Shown here: one piece after another, positions 15,635 through 23,482 of the stretch
Position numbering within the stretch: position 1 is the stretch's first letter
Layout: the number at the start of each line of letters is the position of its first letter
NCBI RefSeq assembly: GCF_003205615.1
Contig: NZ_PYBV01000039.1
Location: forward strand, 1 to 40,309
DNA from: Micromonospora arborensis
GTDB taxonomy: Bacteria; Actinomycetota; Actinomycetes; Mycobacteriales; Micromonosporaceae
Direction: 5' to 3'
Length of the DNA stretch: 40,309 nt
The notes under the pieces: model-generated
The model's input: the letters and a program-made list of their open reading frames with translations, nothing else
The model's database searches: none
What the model was told of the DNA's origin: nothing
Position numbers and translations under genes: made by a program

Positions 15635-17620
15635 TCAGTGGGTACGTGCCGGCGGTCGCCCGCCGAAACCACGCCGGTCGTCGCGCTGCCGGTCGTCGCG
15701 GGGTCGCTCATCCCGCGGCCGGTCGTCCCGACCACGACTCTCCGGACGGAAGCCACCCCGGGTGTCGCGGTCGCCGAAGCGCCGCTCGCCGGTCGGCCGG
15801 TCACCCCGGCCGTCCCGGTCGCCGAACTGCGGCCGGTCACCGAACCGACGCTCGCCCTGCGGCCGGTCGCCGTAACCCCGGGTGTCCCGGTCGGCGTAAC
15901 GCCGCTCGCCGGTCGGCCGGTCGCCGTAGCGCCGCTCACCCTGCGGGCGGTCGCTGTACTGCCGGTCGCCCTGGGGCCGGTCGCCGTACTGGCGGTCGCC
16001 TTGGGGGCGGTCGCTGTAGCGCCGCTCGCCGGTCGGCCGGTCGCTGTACTGGCGGTCGCCTTGGGGGCGGTCGCTGTAGCGGCGCTCGCCGGTCGGCCGG
16101 TCGCCGTACTGGCGGTCACCCTGGGGACGGTCGCCGTAGCGCCGTTCGCCGGTGGGTCGGTCACCGTAACGGCGCTCGCCGCCCGTGCGGTCGCCGAACC
16201 TCCGCGGGCCACCGGACCGGTCGTCGAATCGACGCGATCCGCCGGAGCGGTCGCCGTAGCCCCGGGGCTCCGCCTCGACGCGAACCGGGACGCCGCTCGG
16301 CTCACGGGCGCCGACCAACTCGGCCAACGCCGGATCTCCGACCCGGACCCGGGTCTCGGCCGGCGCGACGCCGGCCTTCTCCATCATCGCCAGGGTGGTG
16401 CGGCGCTGCTTGGGCAGCACCAGCGTGGCGACCGCGCCGGACTCGCCGGCCCGGGCGGTGCGCCCCGCGCGGTGCAGGTAGTCCTTGGGGTCCTTCGGCG
16501 GGTCGACGTGCAGCACCAGGGTGACCCCGTCGACGTGGATGCCCCGAGCCGCCACGTCCGTGGCGACCAGCACGTTCATCCGGCCCTCACGGAACTCGGC
16601 CAGCGTCTTGGTGCGCATCCGCTGGGTCTTGCCGCCGTGCAGCCCACCGGCGCGTACGCCGACCGCCGCAAGCTGCTCGACCAGTCGGTCCACTCCGAGC
16701 TGGGTGCGCGCGAAGACCATGGTCCGGCCGTCACGGGCGGCGATCGAGGCCGCCACCGGGAACTTCTCGTGCGGCGGGATCAACAGCATGTGGTGATCCA
16801 TGGTGGACACCGACGCGGTGGACGGCGCCGTGGAGTGGGTCACCGGGTCGGTCATGAACCGCTTGACCAACGCGTCGACGTCACCGTCCAGGGTGGCCGA
16901 GAAGAGCAGCCGCTGACCGTTCGCGGGCGTCTTCGCCAGCAGGTCGGTCACCTCGGGCAGGAAGCCCATGTCGGCCATCTGGTCGGCCTCGTCGAGGACC
17001 GTGACCTCGACGTCGTCGAGCTGGCAGATGCCCCGCTCGATCAGGTCGCCGAGCCGACCCGGGGTGGCCACGATGATCTCTACGCCGCGCCGCAGCGCGT
17101 CGATCTGACGGTCGTACGGGACACCGCCGACGGCGGTCTTGAGGAAGATGCCGACGGACTTGCCCAGCGGGACCAGCGCGTCGTTGACCTGCATGGCCAA
17201 CTCGCGGGTGGGGACCAGGACCAGGGCGCGCGGGCGCATCGGCCGGGCCCGGTTGCGGTTGGCCAGCCGGGCGATCATCGGCAGACCGAAGGCCAGGGTC
17301 TTACCCGAACCGGTCTGCCCGCGGCCCAGCACGTCACGGCCGGCGAGCGCGTCCGGAACGGTGGCCCGCTGGATCTCGAACGGGCTGGTGATGCCCTGCT
17401 GGGCCAGTGCCCGGACCAGCGGCTCGGGCAGGCCGAGGGAGGCGAAGCTGACGGGCTCGACGGTCTCCGGCGCGGGCTCTGCCGGCTGGGCGGCGGCTGC
17501 TGCCGGCGCGGTGCCGGCCTCGCTCGGGGTGGCGTCGAACAGTACCCGGGCGGTGTCGGTCGCCGGGGCCGGGTTGGAAACGGACGTAACGGTGCTGGGG
17601 TCAGCAGAGGTGGTCAACAA
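15635..17620 (-). CDS. DEAD-box ATP-dependent RNA helicase with repeat-rich basic tail
   Basis: A 661-residue helicase. Core motifs in order: Q motif (FASLGLPEPLVRAL, GITSPFEIQ), Walker A GRGQTGSGKT, PTREL, ATPGRLGDL, DEAD in VLDEADQMADMGF, SAT in LFSATLD, and motifs IV-VI ending in HRAGRTARAG. After the core comes a long tail of ten-residue units of the type [RQ]Y[GS]DRP[TQ]G[DE]R, then DDRPRDERPRDDR, ending FGGRPPARTH. Such Arg/Gly/Tyr-rich tails bind RNA and favour condensates in other helicases; that is inference here. The start is one of two tandem TTG codons (17620 or 17617), with GAAAGG just upstream, rather than the in-frame ATG at 17686. Likely role: ribosome assembly or RNA turnover, often cold-induced in the family. 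Confidence 0.9.
   Translation of the reverse strand: MLTTSADPSTVTSVSNPAPATDTARVLFDATPSEAGTAPAAAAAQPAEPAPETVEPVSFASLGLPEPLVRALAQQGITSPFEIQRATVPDALAGRDVLGRGQTGSGKTLAFGLPMIARLANRNRARPMRPRALVLVPTRELAMQVNDALVPLGKSVGIFLKTAVGGVPYDRQIDALRRGVEIIVATPGRLGDLIERGICQLDDVEVTVLDEADQMADMGFLPEVTDLLAKTPANGQRLLFSATLDGDVDALVKRFMTDPVTHSTAPSTASVSTMDHHMLLIPPHEKFPVAASIAARDGRTMVFARTQLGVDRLVEQLAAVGVRAGGLHGGKTQRMRTKTLAEFREGRMNVLVATDVAARGIHVDGVTLVLHVDPPKDPKDYLHRAGRTARAGESGAVATLVLPKQRRTTLAMMEKAGVAPAETRVRVGDPALAELVGAREPSGVPVRVEAEPRGYGDRSGGSRRFDDRSGGPRRFGDRTGGERRYGDRPTGERRYGDRPQGDRQYGDRPTGERRYSDRPQGDRQYSDRPTGERRYSDRPQGDRQYGDRPQGDRQYSDRPQGERRYGDRPTGERRYADRDTRGYGDRPQGERRFGDRPQFGDRDGRGDRPTGERRFGDRDTRGGFRPESRGRDDRPRDERPRDDRQRDDRRGFGGRPPARTH
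15901..16200 (-). repeat. Ten-copy 30-bp tandem repeat inside the helicase gene
   Basis: Consecutive 30-bp units are in register from 15901 to 16200, with weaker copies on both sides (about 15770-15900 and 16200-16260). Two alternating subtypes exist: one encodes a TGER ending, the other a QGDR ending. Units at 15991 and 16051 are identical, suggesting recent duplication. Being a multiple of three, copy changes keep the frame. Confidence 0.9.
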
Positions 17621-17814
17621 ATGCCTTTCGAGCGGGGCGCATCTTCGCGATGGCCTGCCGCGGCTGTGCCGCCGGATCGCCCGCAAGATCGCCCAGGGGC
17701 GCGCACCACGCGCGCCGGGTCAGTGATCTCAGCCAGTGTACGGCGATCCGGCGGAGCCGCCAGCCGGTTGCCCGACGGTAGTGGGCGGACTCACCATCGT
17801 TCCCGCTCGGCGGC

Positions 17815-19461
17815 TCACCCGTTGAGCACGCTGCCCACCAGACCGTCCAGAGCGTCCCCGGCGAGCAGCACGACCATGACGCTGATCGCCACCAGCAGCC
17901 CCAGAGCGGCGGCCAGAACGATCATCACCCGAGTGTTTCGGGTCCGTTCGGCCGGCGTGTCCGACCAGCCCTGGGCCAGGATGTGCCCGGTCAGCGAGCC
18001 GGAATTCTCCACCGCGTTGGCAGGCATCGCGATCGTGGTGAACCCCGGCCCCTCGCCGCTGCTGTAGACGGTGCCGGCCAGGTCAGAGCTACCGTCGCGT
18101 CGCCTCCCACCGGCACCGGCAGCGCCCTTTCCGGCGGAGCCACCCGAAGGGCTGCCCGTCGGCACGGTCCGGCGCGAGTTTCCGCCACCGTTCCCGGTCG
18201 ACGAGGGAGCGCCGGCGGTGGACGGCGGCCAACTCGGCAGCGCCGGCGCGGGCACCACCGGCGGCGCGGAAACGGGCGCCTCGGCCCGCCCACCGCTGGA
18301 CGTCGGGCGTGCCGTCCCAACTGTGGACGGCCATCCGGCCGGCGGTGCGGAAACCGACGCGGTGGCCCGTACGCCGGGCGTGTCGGTCATCGCCGGCGGC
18401 GGCGGAAACGGCGGTGCCGGCATCGGGCCGGGCGGACCTGGTGGCGCGGGCACCGGCGGGCCGGGTGGCGGCACGGGCGGGCTCGGGACGGGTGGTGCCG
18501 GCGGGCCCGGGATGGGCGGCATCGGCGAGGGCGGCGGTACGGGTGGACCCGGGACGGGCGGAACCGGACCGGGCGGTGGCGGCGTGGGTCGAGGCCCCGG
18601 CGTCGGCATCGGGCTGGGCGGGTACGGCCCCGGGGCCGGCGCAGGCTCCGGTTCCGGTGGCGACGGCTGGGTCGGACCGGGGCCGGGTGGCGTGGGCGCC
18701 GGATCCGGTTCCGGGGTGGACGGCGTCGGCGGCTGGGCTGGCTCGGGCGACCGGGCTGGCTCGGGCGACTGGGCTGGCTCGGGACTCACCGGGTTGGCTC
18801 GGTAGACAGCCGGCGTGCTCTCCCGGGGGGTCGGGTTGCCCATGGCGCCGGCCGTGACCCGGCTGCTGCCCGGAACCGAGGCGCTGGCCCAGGCCGGTGC
18901 GGTCGACTCGTTGCGCTGCCCGGGCACCGAAACATCGGCCGAGCCGGTCGCCCGGTAGGTGGTCGCGGTGACCGGAGCGCTGGCCGGTAGATCACTGCGG
19001 AGAGCCCCGGCGGTCGCGACGCTGGCCCGGGCTCGTACCGGCGCGGCAGCCTGGTCCGGGCGATCGGCGGCGGCCGGCTGTTGTCCGGCGGGCGGGTCGA
19101 CGGCCGTCGGTTGCCGGGTGCCCGGCTCGGGAACGTCCGCGGCGGCCGCAGTGCCGGCGGCCGCAGTGCCGGCGGAGGCAGCGTTGGCGGGGGCGTCGTC
19201 GGTGGGCCCGTCGTCGGCGGAGGCACCGCTGGTGGTCGGGGTGCCGTCAGCGGCGGCCGAAGCCGTGCCGCTGGCAGCCGAGCCAGCGGCAGAGACGTCA
19301 GCGCTCGTGCCGCTGCCAGCGTCGGCGCCAGCCGTGCCAGCGTCGGTACCAGCCGGGCCAGCGTCGGCGGGGATCACCCGGTCGGCGGCGTTCGGCCCTG
19401 GCGGGCCGGTGTGGTCGACCACGGGGTCGACAGTCTCCGCCGGATCACTCTGCTCGGCCAT
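17815..19461 (-). CDS. Proline-rich tail-anchored membrane protein of unknown function
   Basis: A 548-residue low-complexity protein. Residues 1-150 are Ala/Gly/Asp/Thr rich; about 215-370 is proline rich (repeats such as PEPAQSPEPARS and PPVPSPPVPPPG); about 400-480 is Ser/Gly/Arg rich. One membrane segment lies near the C-terminus (VMIVLAAALGLLVAISVMVV), leaving about 12 residues beyond. No signal peptide, so the bulk is probably cytoplasmic with a tail anchor, though a type II orientation cannot be excluded. ATG 19461 is preferred over upstream ATGs at 19479 and 19527 because GGAGGGCGGAG precedes it. It follows the NlpC/P60 gene on the same strand after 129 bp. I recognise no domain. Confidence 0.65.
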   Translation of the reverse strand: MAEQSDPAETVDPVVDHTGPPGPNAADRVIPADAGPAGTDAGTAGADAGSGTSADVSAAGSAASGTASAAADGTPTTSGASADDGPTDDAPANAASAGTAAAGTAAAADVPEPGTRQPTAVDPPAGQQPAAADRPDQAAAPVRARASVATAGALRSDLPASAPVTATTYRATGSADVSVPGQRNESTAPAWASASVPGSSRVTAGAMGNPTPRESTPAVYRANPVSPEPAQSPEPARSPEPAQPPTPSTPEPDPAPTPPGPGPTQPSPPEPEPAPAPGPYPPSPMPTPGPRPTPPPPGPVPPVPGPPVPPPSPMPPIPGPPAPPVPSPPVPPPGPPVPAPPGPPGPMPAPPFPPPPAMTDTPGVRATASVSAPPAGWPSTVGTARPTSSGGRAEAPVSAPPVVPAPALPSWPPSTAGAPSSTGNGGGNSRRTVPTGSPSGGSAGKGAAGAGGRRRDGSSDLAGTVYSSGEGPGFTTIAMPANAVENSGSLTGHILAQGWSDTPAERTRNTRVMIVLAAALGLLVAISVMVVLLAGDALDGLVGSVLNG

Positions 19462-19590
19462 CTCCGCCCTCCGCGCCATGCTCGCACCCGGACCCGTGAC
19501 GTCGAGCCGGATGTGCCTGGTTGTCACGGTGCCACAGATCTTCCCGAGCGGACAGCCGGAGCGGGTCGTGGCGGATCAGCCCGTGGCGGA

Positions 19591-21147
19591 TCAGCCCGTG
19601 ACGCTGGGGCTGCCCGTCGCGCCGCCGCTGCCCGTCGCGCTCGTGCTGGCCTTCGGCGTGGTCGTCGGGGCGGTGCTGCCCGGCGCGCTGGTCGGCGCGG
19701 AGGGCAGTGGCGGCGGCGTGTTGCTCGGGCTCGGCGAGGCGCTCTCGGTCGGCGTGGGCGTGGGCGTCGGTGTGGGCGTCGGCGTCGCGCTGCCGGTGGG
19801 CGTCGGGGTGGCTGAGCCCGTCGGCGTGGGCGTCGGCTTCGTGGTCGGCTTCGGCGTGGGCGTCGGCGTCGGCTTCGGCGTGGGCGTCGCGCTGGGCGGC
19901 GTGACCGGCGTCGTTGGGACGGTCGTGATCGGCGGCGCCGGCACCGCGCCGATCACGCGGGTGGCCGCGTACAGCCGGGACCAGCCGACGACCGAGATCT
20001 TGACGACGTCGCCGGTGGTGGGCGCCTGCACCATCTTGCCGTTGCCGATGTACATGCCGACGTGGTGGATCGTCGTCCAACTGCTGCCGGACGCGAAGAA
20101 GAGCAGGTCGCCAGGGAGCAGCGCGCTCTGCGACACGGTCCGGGTCCGGGTGGCGGCGTACTGGTCACGGGCGACCCGGGGCAGGTCGAAGTAGTCGGCG
20201 CCCGGGGACCGGTATGCCGCCCACATCAGGCCGGAGCAGTCGAACTGGTCCGGCCCCTCCTCGGACCACTTGTACGGGTCGCCGAGCTGAGCGAGCGCGT
20301 ACCGGACCGCGGCCAGTGCCCGGGGGTGCGCGGCCATGCCGCTGATGTTCTGGTTGTTGACGTACCCGGCGCCGATCTGCTGCTCGGTGGCTTCCTGCAG
20401 GCGTTCGATGGCGATCAGCTGTGTGGCGTTGTCCCGGCGCAGTTTGAGCAGGCTCGCCTCGGCCGTGCGGAGCGCCGTCTCGCCCGAGGTGAACGCCGCT
20501 TCGGCGATGGCGAGCAGTTCCTTGGCCTGGGTGTGCTTCTGGTAGGCATCCTGCTCAGCGGCACGGGCACGGGCCAGGTCGCCGGCCACGCCGGTGGTGC
20601 CGCCGTCGACCTTCTCGCCGCGGGTGATCTGCTGCAGGCGGCTCAGCCCACGGATGTCCTGGGCGAGGTCGCCGGGCGGCAGCGCGGCGGCTGCCTTGAC
20701 GGCGTCCGCGGCGGCCACGTCGGCCGCCTGCTGGGCCCGGAGCAGGGCGTCCTGCGTGGTCGCCAGCAGCTTGCCGGCCGCTTCGAGCTGGGCCTGCGCG
20801 TCGGTGCGTCTCTGTCGGCTCTTCAGGAGTTCGTCGCCGAGCGTGCCGACCTGGGTCTCGCCGGCGTAGATCTGCGCGGCCAACGGGCCGGTGCCGATGG
20901 TGCCCACCGATGGGGCCGGGATGCCGGCGACGGGTGGGCCGCCGGGCAGTTGGAGCGCGCCGATCGCAGGCGGGCGGGCACCAGTGTCCGGCACCGTCGT
21001 GGGCACCGCGGGATCGGCGTACGCGGGAGTGGCCAGCACGGCGGCGGCGATCGCGCCGAGCAGGGCGGCCCAGAGCTTCGGACGCAGCACCGGCGAGATC
21101 ACCGGGCTCCGTCGTCGCTGCCGTCGCCCGCGCTCGCTGTCGACCAT
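19591..21147 (-). CDS. Secreted NlpC/P60 (C40) peptidoglycan endopeptidase
   Basis: A 518-residue secreted cell-wall hydrolase. Signal peptide: basic start, hydrophobic core about 26-40, cleavage near AYA-DP (43-44). Residues about 90-260 are an alanine-rich coiled-coil stalk, as in RipA-type proteins. The NlpC/P60 domain spans about 280-395 with catalytic C304 in FDCSGLMW and H362 in HHVGMYIGNG. The last 120 residues are Pro/Thr/Ser repeats (TPTPKP, TPTPTGSA), a likely wall-spanning or linker tail that may be glycosylated. ATG at 21147 with GGGGAG before it. Probable role: cleaving stem peptides during growth or separation. Confidence 0.92.
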   Translation of the reverse strand: MVDSERGRRQRRRSPVISPVLRPKLWAALLGAIAAAVLATPAYADPAVPTTVPDTGARPPAIGALQLPGGPPVAGIPAPSVGTIGTGPLAAQIYAGETQVGTLGDELLKSRQRRTDAQAQLEAAGKLLATTQDALLRAQQAADVAAADAVKAAAALPPGDLAQDIRGLSRLQQITRGEKVDGGTTGVAGDLARARAAEQDAYQKHTQAKELLAIAEAAFTSGETALRTAEASLLKLRRDNATQLIAIERLQEATEQQIGAGYVNNQNISGMAAHPRALAAVRYALAQLGDPYKWSEEGPDQFDCSGLMWAAYRSPGADYFDLPRVARDQYAATRTRTVSQSALLPGDLLFFASGSSWTTIHHVGMYIGNGKMVQAPTTGDVVKISVVGWSRLYAATRVIGAVPAPPITTVPTTPVTPPSATPTPKPTPTPTPKPTTKPTPTPTGSATPTPTGSATPTPTPTPTPTPTESASPSPSNTPPPLPSAPTSAPGSTAPTTTPKASTSATGSGGATGSPSVTG

Positions 21148-21386
21148 GCCGCTCCCCGTCCCGCTGCTCGTCGCCGCGCTCGGTGGGCGCGGCCGTCGGG
21201 ACGGTACCAGTGTGTGTGTTCCGCCCCATCTTGTTACTACCGCACCTCGCCACCCTTGTCGATGCGCGGTCGGGTTACGGGAGGCTGAGAGTTCGGTGAA
21301 GTAGGTCGCTGTCGCCGACCGTGCCGCCGGGGCCGTCGGCCCCCCGACGTACGCTCGATCTGGACCTTAGGTGGAAGGGACGTGCC

Positions 21387-22556
21387 ATGGACGCCGGACT
21401 CAAGCGTGAGCTCGAAGCGAAGGTGTACGCCGGTGAACGGCTGACCCGCGAGGACGGGGTCGCCCTCTACGACAGCGACGACCTGACCTGGTTGGGGCGG
21501 CTCGCCCACCACAAGCGCACCGAGCTCAACGGTGAACGGGTGATGTTCAACGTCAACCGGCACCTCAACCTGACCAACGTCTGCTCGGCGTCCTGTGCCT
21601 ACTGCTCGTTCCAGCGCAAGCCGGGCGAGAAGGACGCGTACACGATGCGTATCGACGAGGCGGTCCGTAAGGCCAAGGAGATGGAGGATGAGCAGCTCAC
21701 CGAGCTGCACATCGTCAACGGCCTGCACCCCACGCTGCCCTGGCGTTACTACCCGAAGGTGCTGCGCGAGCTGAAGGCTGCGCTGCCGAACGTCAAGCTC
21801 AAGTGCTTCACGGCGACCGAGGTGCAGTGGTTCGAGAAGATCAGCGGTCTGAGCGCCGACGAGATCCTCGACGAGTTGATGGACGCCGGCCTGGAGTCGC
21901 TGACCGGCGGTGGCGCGGAGATCTTCGACTGGGAGGTCCGGCAGCACATCGTCGACCACGCCTGCCACTGGGAGGACTGGTCCCGCATCCATGCCCTCGC
22001 CCACAGCAAGGGCATGAAGACCCCGGCGACCATGCTGTACGGCCACATCGAGGAGCCCCGGCACCGGGTCGACCACGTGCTCCGGCTGCGGGAGCTGCAG
22101 GACGAGACCGGTGGTTTCGCGGTCTTCATCCCGCTGCGCTACCAGCACGACTTCGTGGACTCGGCGGACGGCAAGATCCGTAATCGGATCCAGGCACGCA
22201 CCACGATGGCCTCGCCGGCCGAGTCGCTGAAGACGTTCGCCGTCTCCCGGCTGCTCTTCGACAACGTGCCGCACGTGAAGAACTTCTGGGTGATGCACGG
22301 GTTGTCGGTGGCCCAGCTCTCGCTCAACTTCGGCGTGGACGACCTGGACGGGTCCGTCGTCGAATACAAGATCACGCATGACGCCGACTCGTACGGCACC
22401 CCGAACACCATGCACCGCGAAGACCTGCTGCACCTGATCTGGGACGCCGGTTTCCAGCCGGTCGAACGGGACACCCGCTACAACGTGGTCCGGGAGTACG
22501 ACAAGGCCCCGTCGCTGGCCGAGCGGCGCGCCGAGCCGCAGCAGGTCTGGGCCTGA
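21387..22556 (+). CDS. mqnE: Aminofutalosine synthase MqnE (radical SAM)
   Basis: First committed radical SAM step of the futalosine menaquinone route: joins 3-[(1-carboxyvinyl)oxy]benzoate to the adenosyl radical to give 6-amino-6-deoxyfutalosine. The 389-residue protein carries the cluster motif CSASCAYCSF, C66, C70 and C73. The sequence around it (NVNRHLNLTNVC) and the later HIVNGLHP, GAEIF and IPLRYQH segments are typical of the MqnE/MqnC group; the neighbourhood and length favour MqnE. ATG 21387 has GGAAGGGA nine bases upstream, so the longer frame from 21321 is rejected. Divergent from the NlpC/P60 gene. Confidence 0.93.
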   Translation: MDAGLKRELEAKVYAGERLTREDGVALYDSDDLTWLGRLAHHKRTELNGERVMFNVNRHLNLTNVCSASCAYCSFQRKPGEKDAYTMRIDEAVRKAKEMEDEQLTELHIVNGLHPTLPWRYYPKVLRELKAALPNVKLKCFTATEVQWFEKISGLSADEILDELMDAGLESLTGGGAEIFDWEVRQHIVDHACHWEDWSRIHALAHSKGMKTPATMLYGHIEEPRHRVDHVLRLRELQDETGGFAVFIPLRYQHDFVDSADGKIRNRIQARTTMASPAESLKTFAVSRLLFDNVPHVKNFWVMHGLSVAQLSLNFGVDDLDGSVVEYKITHDADSYGTPNTMHREDLLHLIWDAGFQPVERDTRYNVVREYDKAPSLAERRAEPQQVWA

Positions 22557-22579
22557 GCCACCACGTACCCTCGCAGTCG

Positions 22580-23017
22580 ATGACCGAGCAACGCAGTTCC
22601 GAGCAGCAGAGCGGGTTTCCCCGACGGGACGCCGAGGGACGCATCCGTACCCTGGGCGATCTGCTCGGGGTGTGCCTGGCGGGCCTGGTCATCGGCATGC
22701 TGGCGTTGGTGCTGTTCGAGTGGGCGTTCGCCTCGGCCGGCGCCGGCGATTTCGGGCACACCAACGGCTGGCTGGCGGTGATCCTGCCAGCCTGGCTGTT
22801 CTGGGACGATTTCCGGGCCTGGGGGTTCGGCGCGGCCCGGGTGGTGGCGGCGGTGGTCGCCGCTGCCGTCGGGGTGTTCGTCGGGCTGCTGATCGCCGGT
22901 CTGGGCGCCGGGTTGCCGCCGCTGTTCTCCGGCGCGTTGGCGGCAGGGGCGTTCACGGTGGCGTACGCGGTGGTCTGGTTCCCAGGCGTCCGCTGGCTGG
23001 CCCGCCGCACCGGCTGA
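22580..23017 (+). CDS. Small integral membrane protein, unknown function
   Basis: A 145-residue protein with a charged 25-residue N-terminus and about four hydrophobic segments (near 27-48, 60-74, 83-108 and 114-136). The signature-like stretch WLFWDDFRAWG lies between the second and third. It starts 23 bp after mqnE on the same strand and may be co-transcribed, with no ribosome site visible. I do not recognise a named family; a link to quinone metabolism would be guesswork from position only. Confidence 0.7.
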   Translation: MTEQRSSEQQSGFPRRDAEGRIRTLGDLLGVCLAGLVIGMLALVLFEWAFASAGAGDFGHTNGWLAVILPAWLFWDDFRAWGFGAARVVAAVVAAAVGVFVGLLIAGLGAGLPPLFSGALAAGAFTVAYAVVWFPGVRWLARRTG

Positions 23018-23090
23018 CCGTGACCGCCCGCCGGGCGGATCGACATTTCCGCCGGCACCGGCGGGCGACGGAGAGAACGGAGTGGTGCAG

Positions 23091-23387
23091 GTGAGCGCCG
23101 CGCTGAAGTACACGCTGGGCCGGATCGGGCTGTTCGTCGCCGTCCTGGCGGCTCTCTGGCTGGTCGACATGGACGTGTTCCTGAAGCTGATCCTGGCCCT
23201 GGCCTTCTCTGCCGCGCTCTCCTTCCTGCTGCTGCGGGGCTGGCGGGACGAGATGGCCCAGGAGATGGCGGACGCCGCCGAGCGCCGCCGCACCGAAAAG
23301 GAACGCCTCCGCTCGGCCCTAGCCGGCGAAGACCAAACCCAAACCCCCACCGACCCCACCACCCCCACGGACGGACCCCCGCGTTGA
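23091..23387 (+). CDS. DUF4229-like small membrane protein
   Basis: A 98-residue protein with two close hydrophobic segments (about 8-25 and 29-48), then a charged helical cytoplasmic tail (RGWRDEMAQEMADAAERRR) and a Thr/Pro-rich end. The pattern fits the actinobacterial DUF4229 family of unknown function. GTG 23091 is preferred over GTGs at 23082 and 23085 because GGAG at 23079-23082 is then eight bases upstream. The stop codon lies inside the base of a strong hairpin. Confidence 0.75.
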   Translation: MSAALKYTLGRIGLFVAVLAALWLVDMDVFLKLILALAFSAALSFLLLRGWRDEMAQEMADAAERRRTEKERLRSALAGEDQTQTPTDPTTPTDGPPR

Positions 23388-23442
23388 TCAAGAGGTTTGC
23401 GTCACCGACAGCCGATCTGGTGACGCAAACCTCTTGATCAAC
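23383..23442. terminator. Perfect 24-bp inverted repeat between convergent genes
   Basis: Arms at 23383-23406 and 23419-23442 are fully complementary over 24 bp with a 12-base loop. The left arm begins GTTGATCAAGAGG and includes the TGA of the DUF4229-like gene. It lies 41 bp from the stop of the convergent C39-like gene. Such length and perfection exceed a normal terminator; the arm resembles those at 50 and 30142. Confidence 0.8.
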
Positions 23443-23482
23443 CGTTTGGGCCGGGCCGGGCCGGGCCGGGCGGGGGTTGGGG

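Noticed and set aside
15901..16200. CRISPR-like 30-bp repeats
   Set aside because: They are coding, contiguous and in frame with the helicase; no spacers.
15599..18067. An 822-codon open frame on the + strand, rich in Val/Ala/Gly/Pro repeats
   Set aside because: It is the shadow of the DEAD-box helicase and its 30-bp repeat; all helicase motifs are on the other strand.
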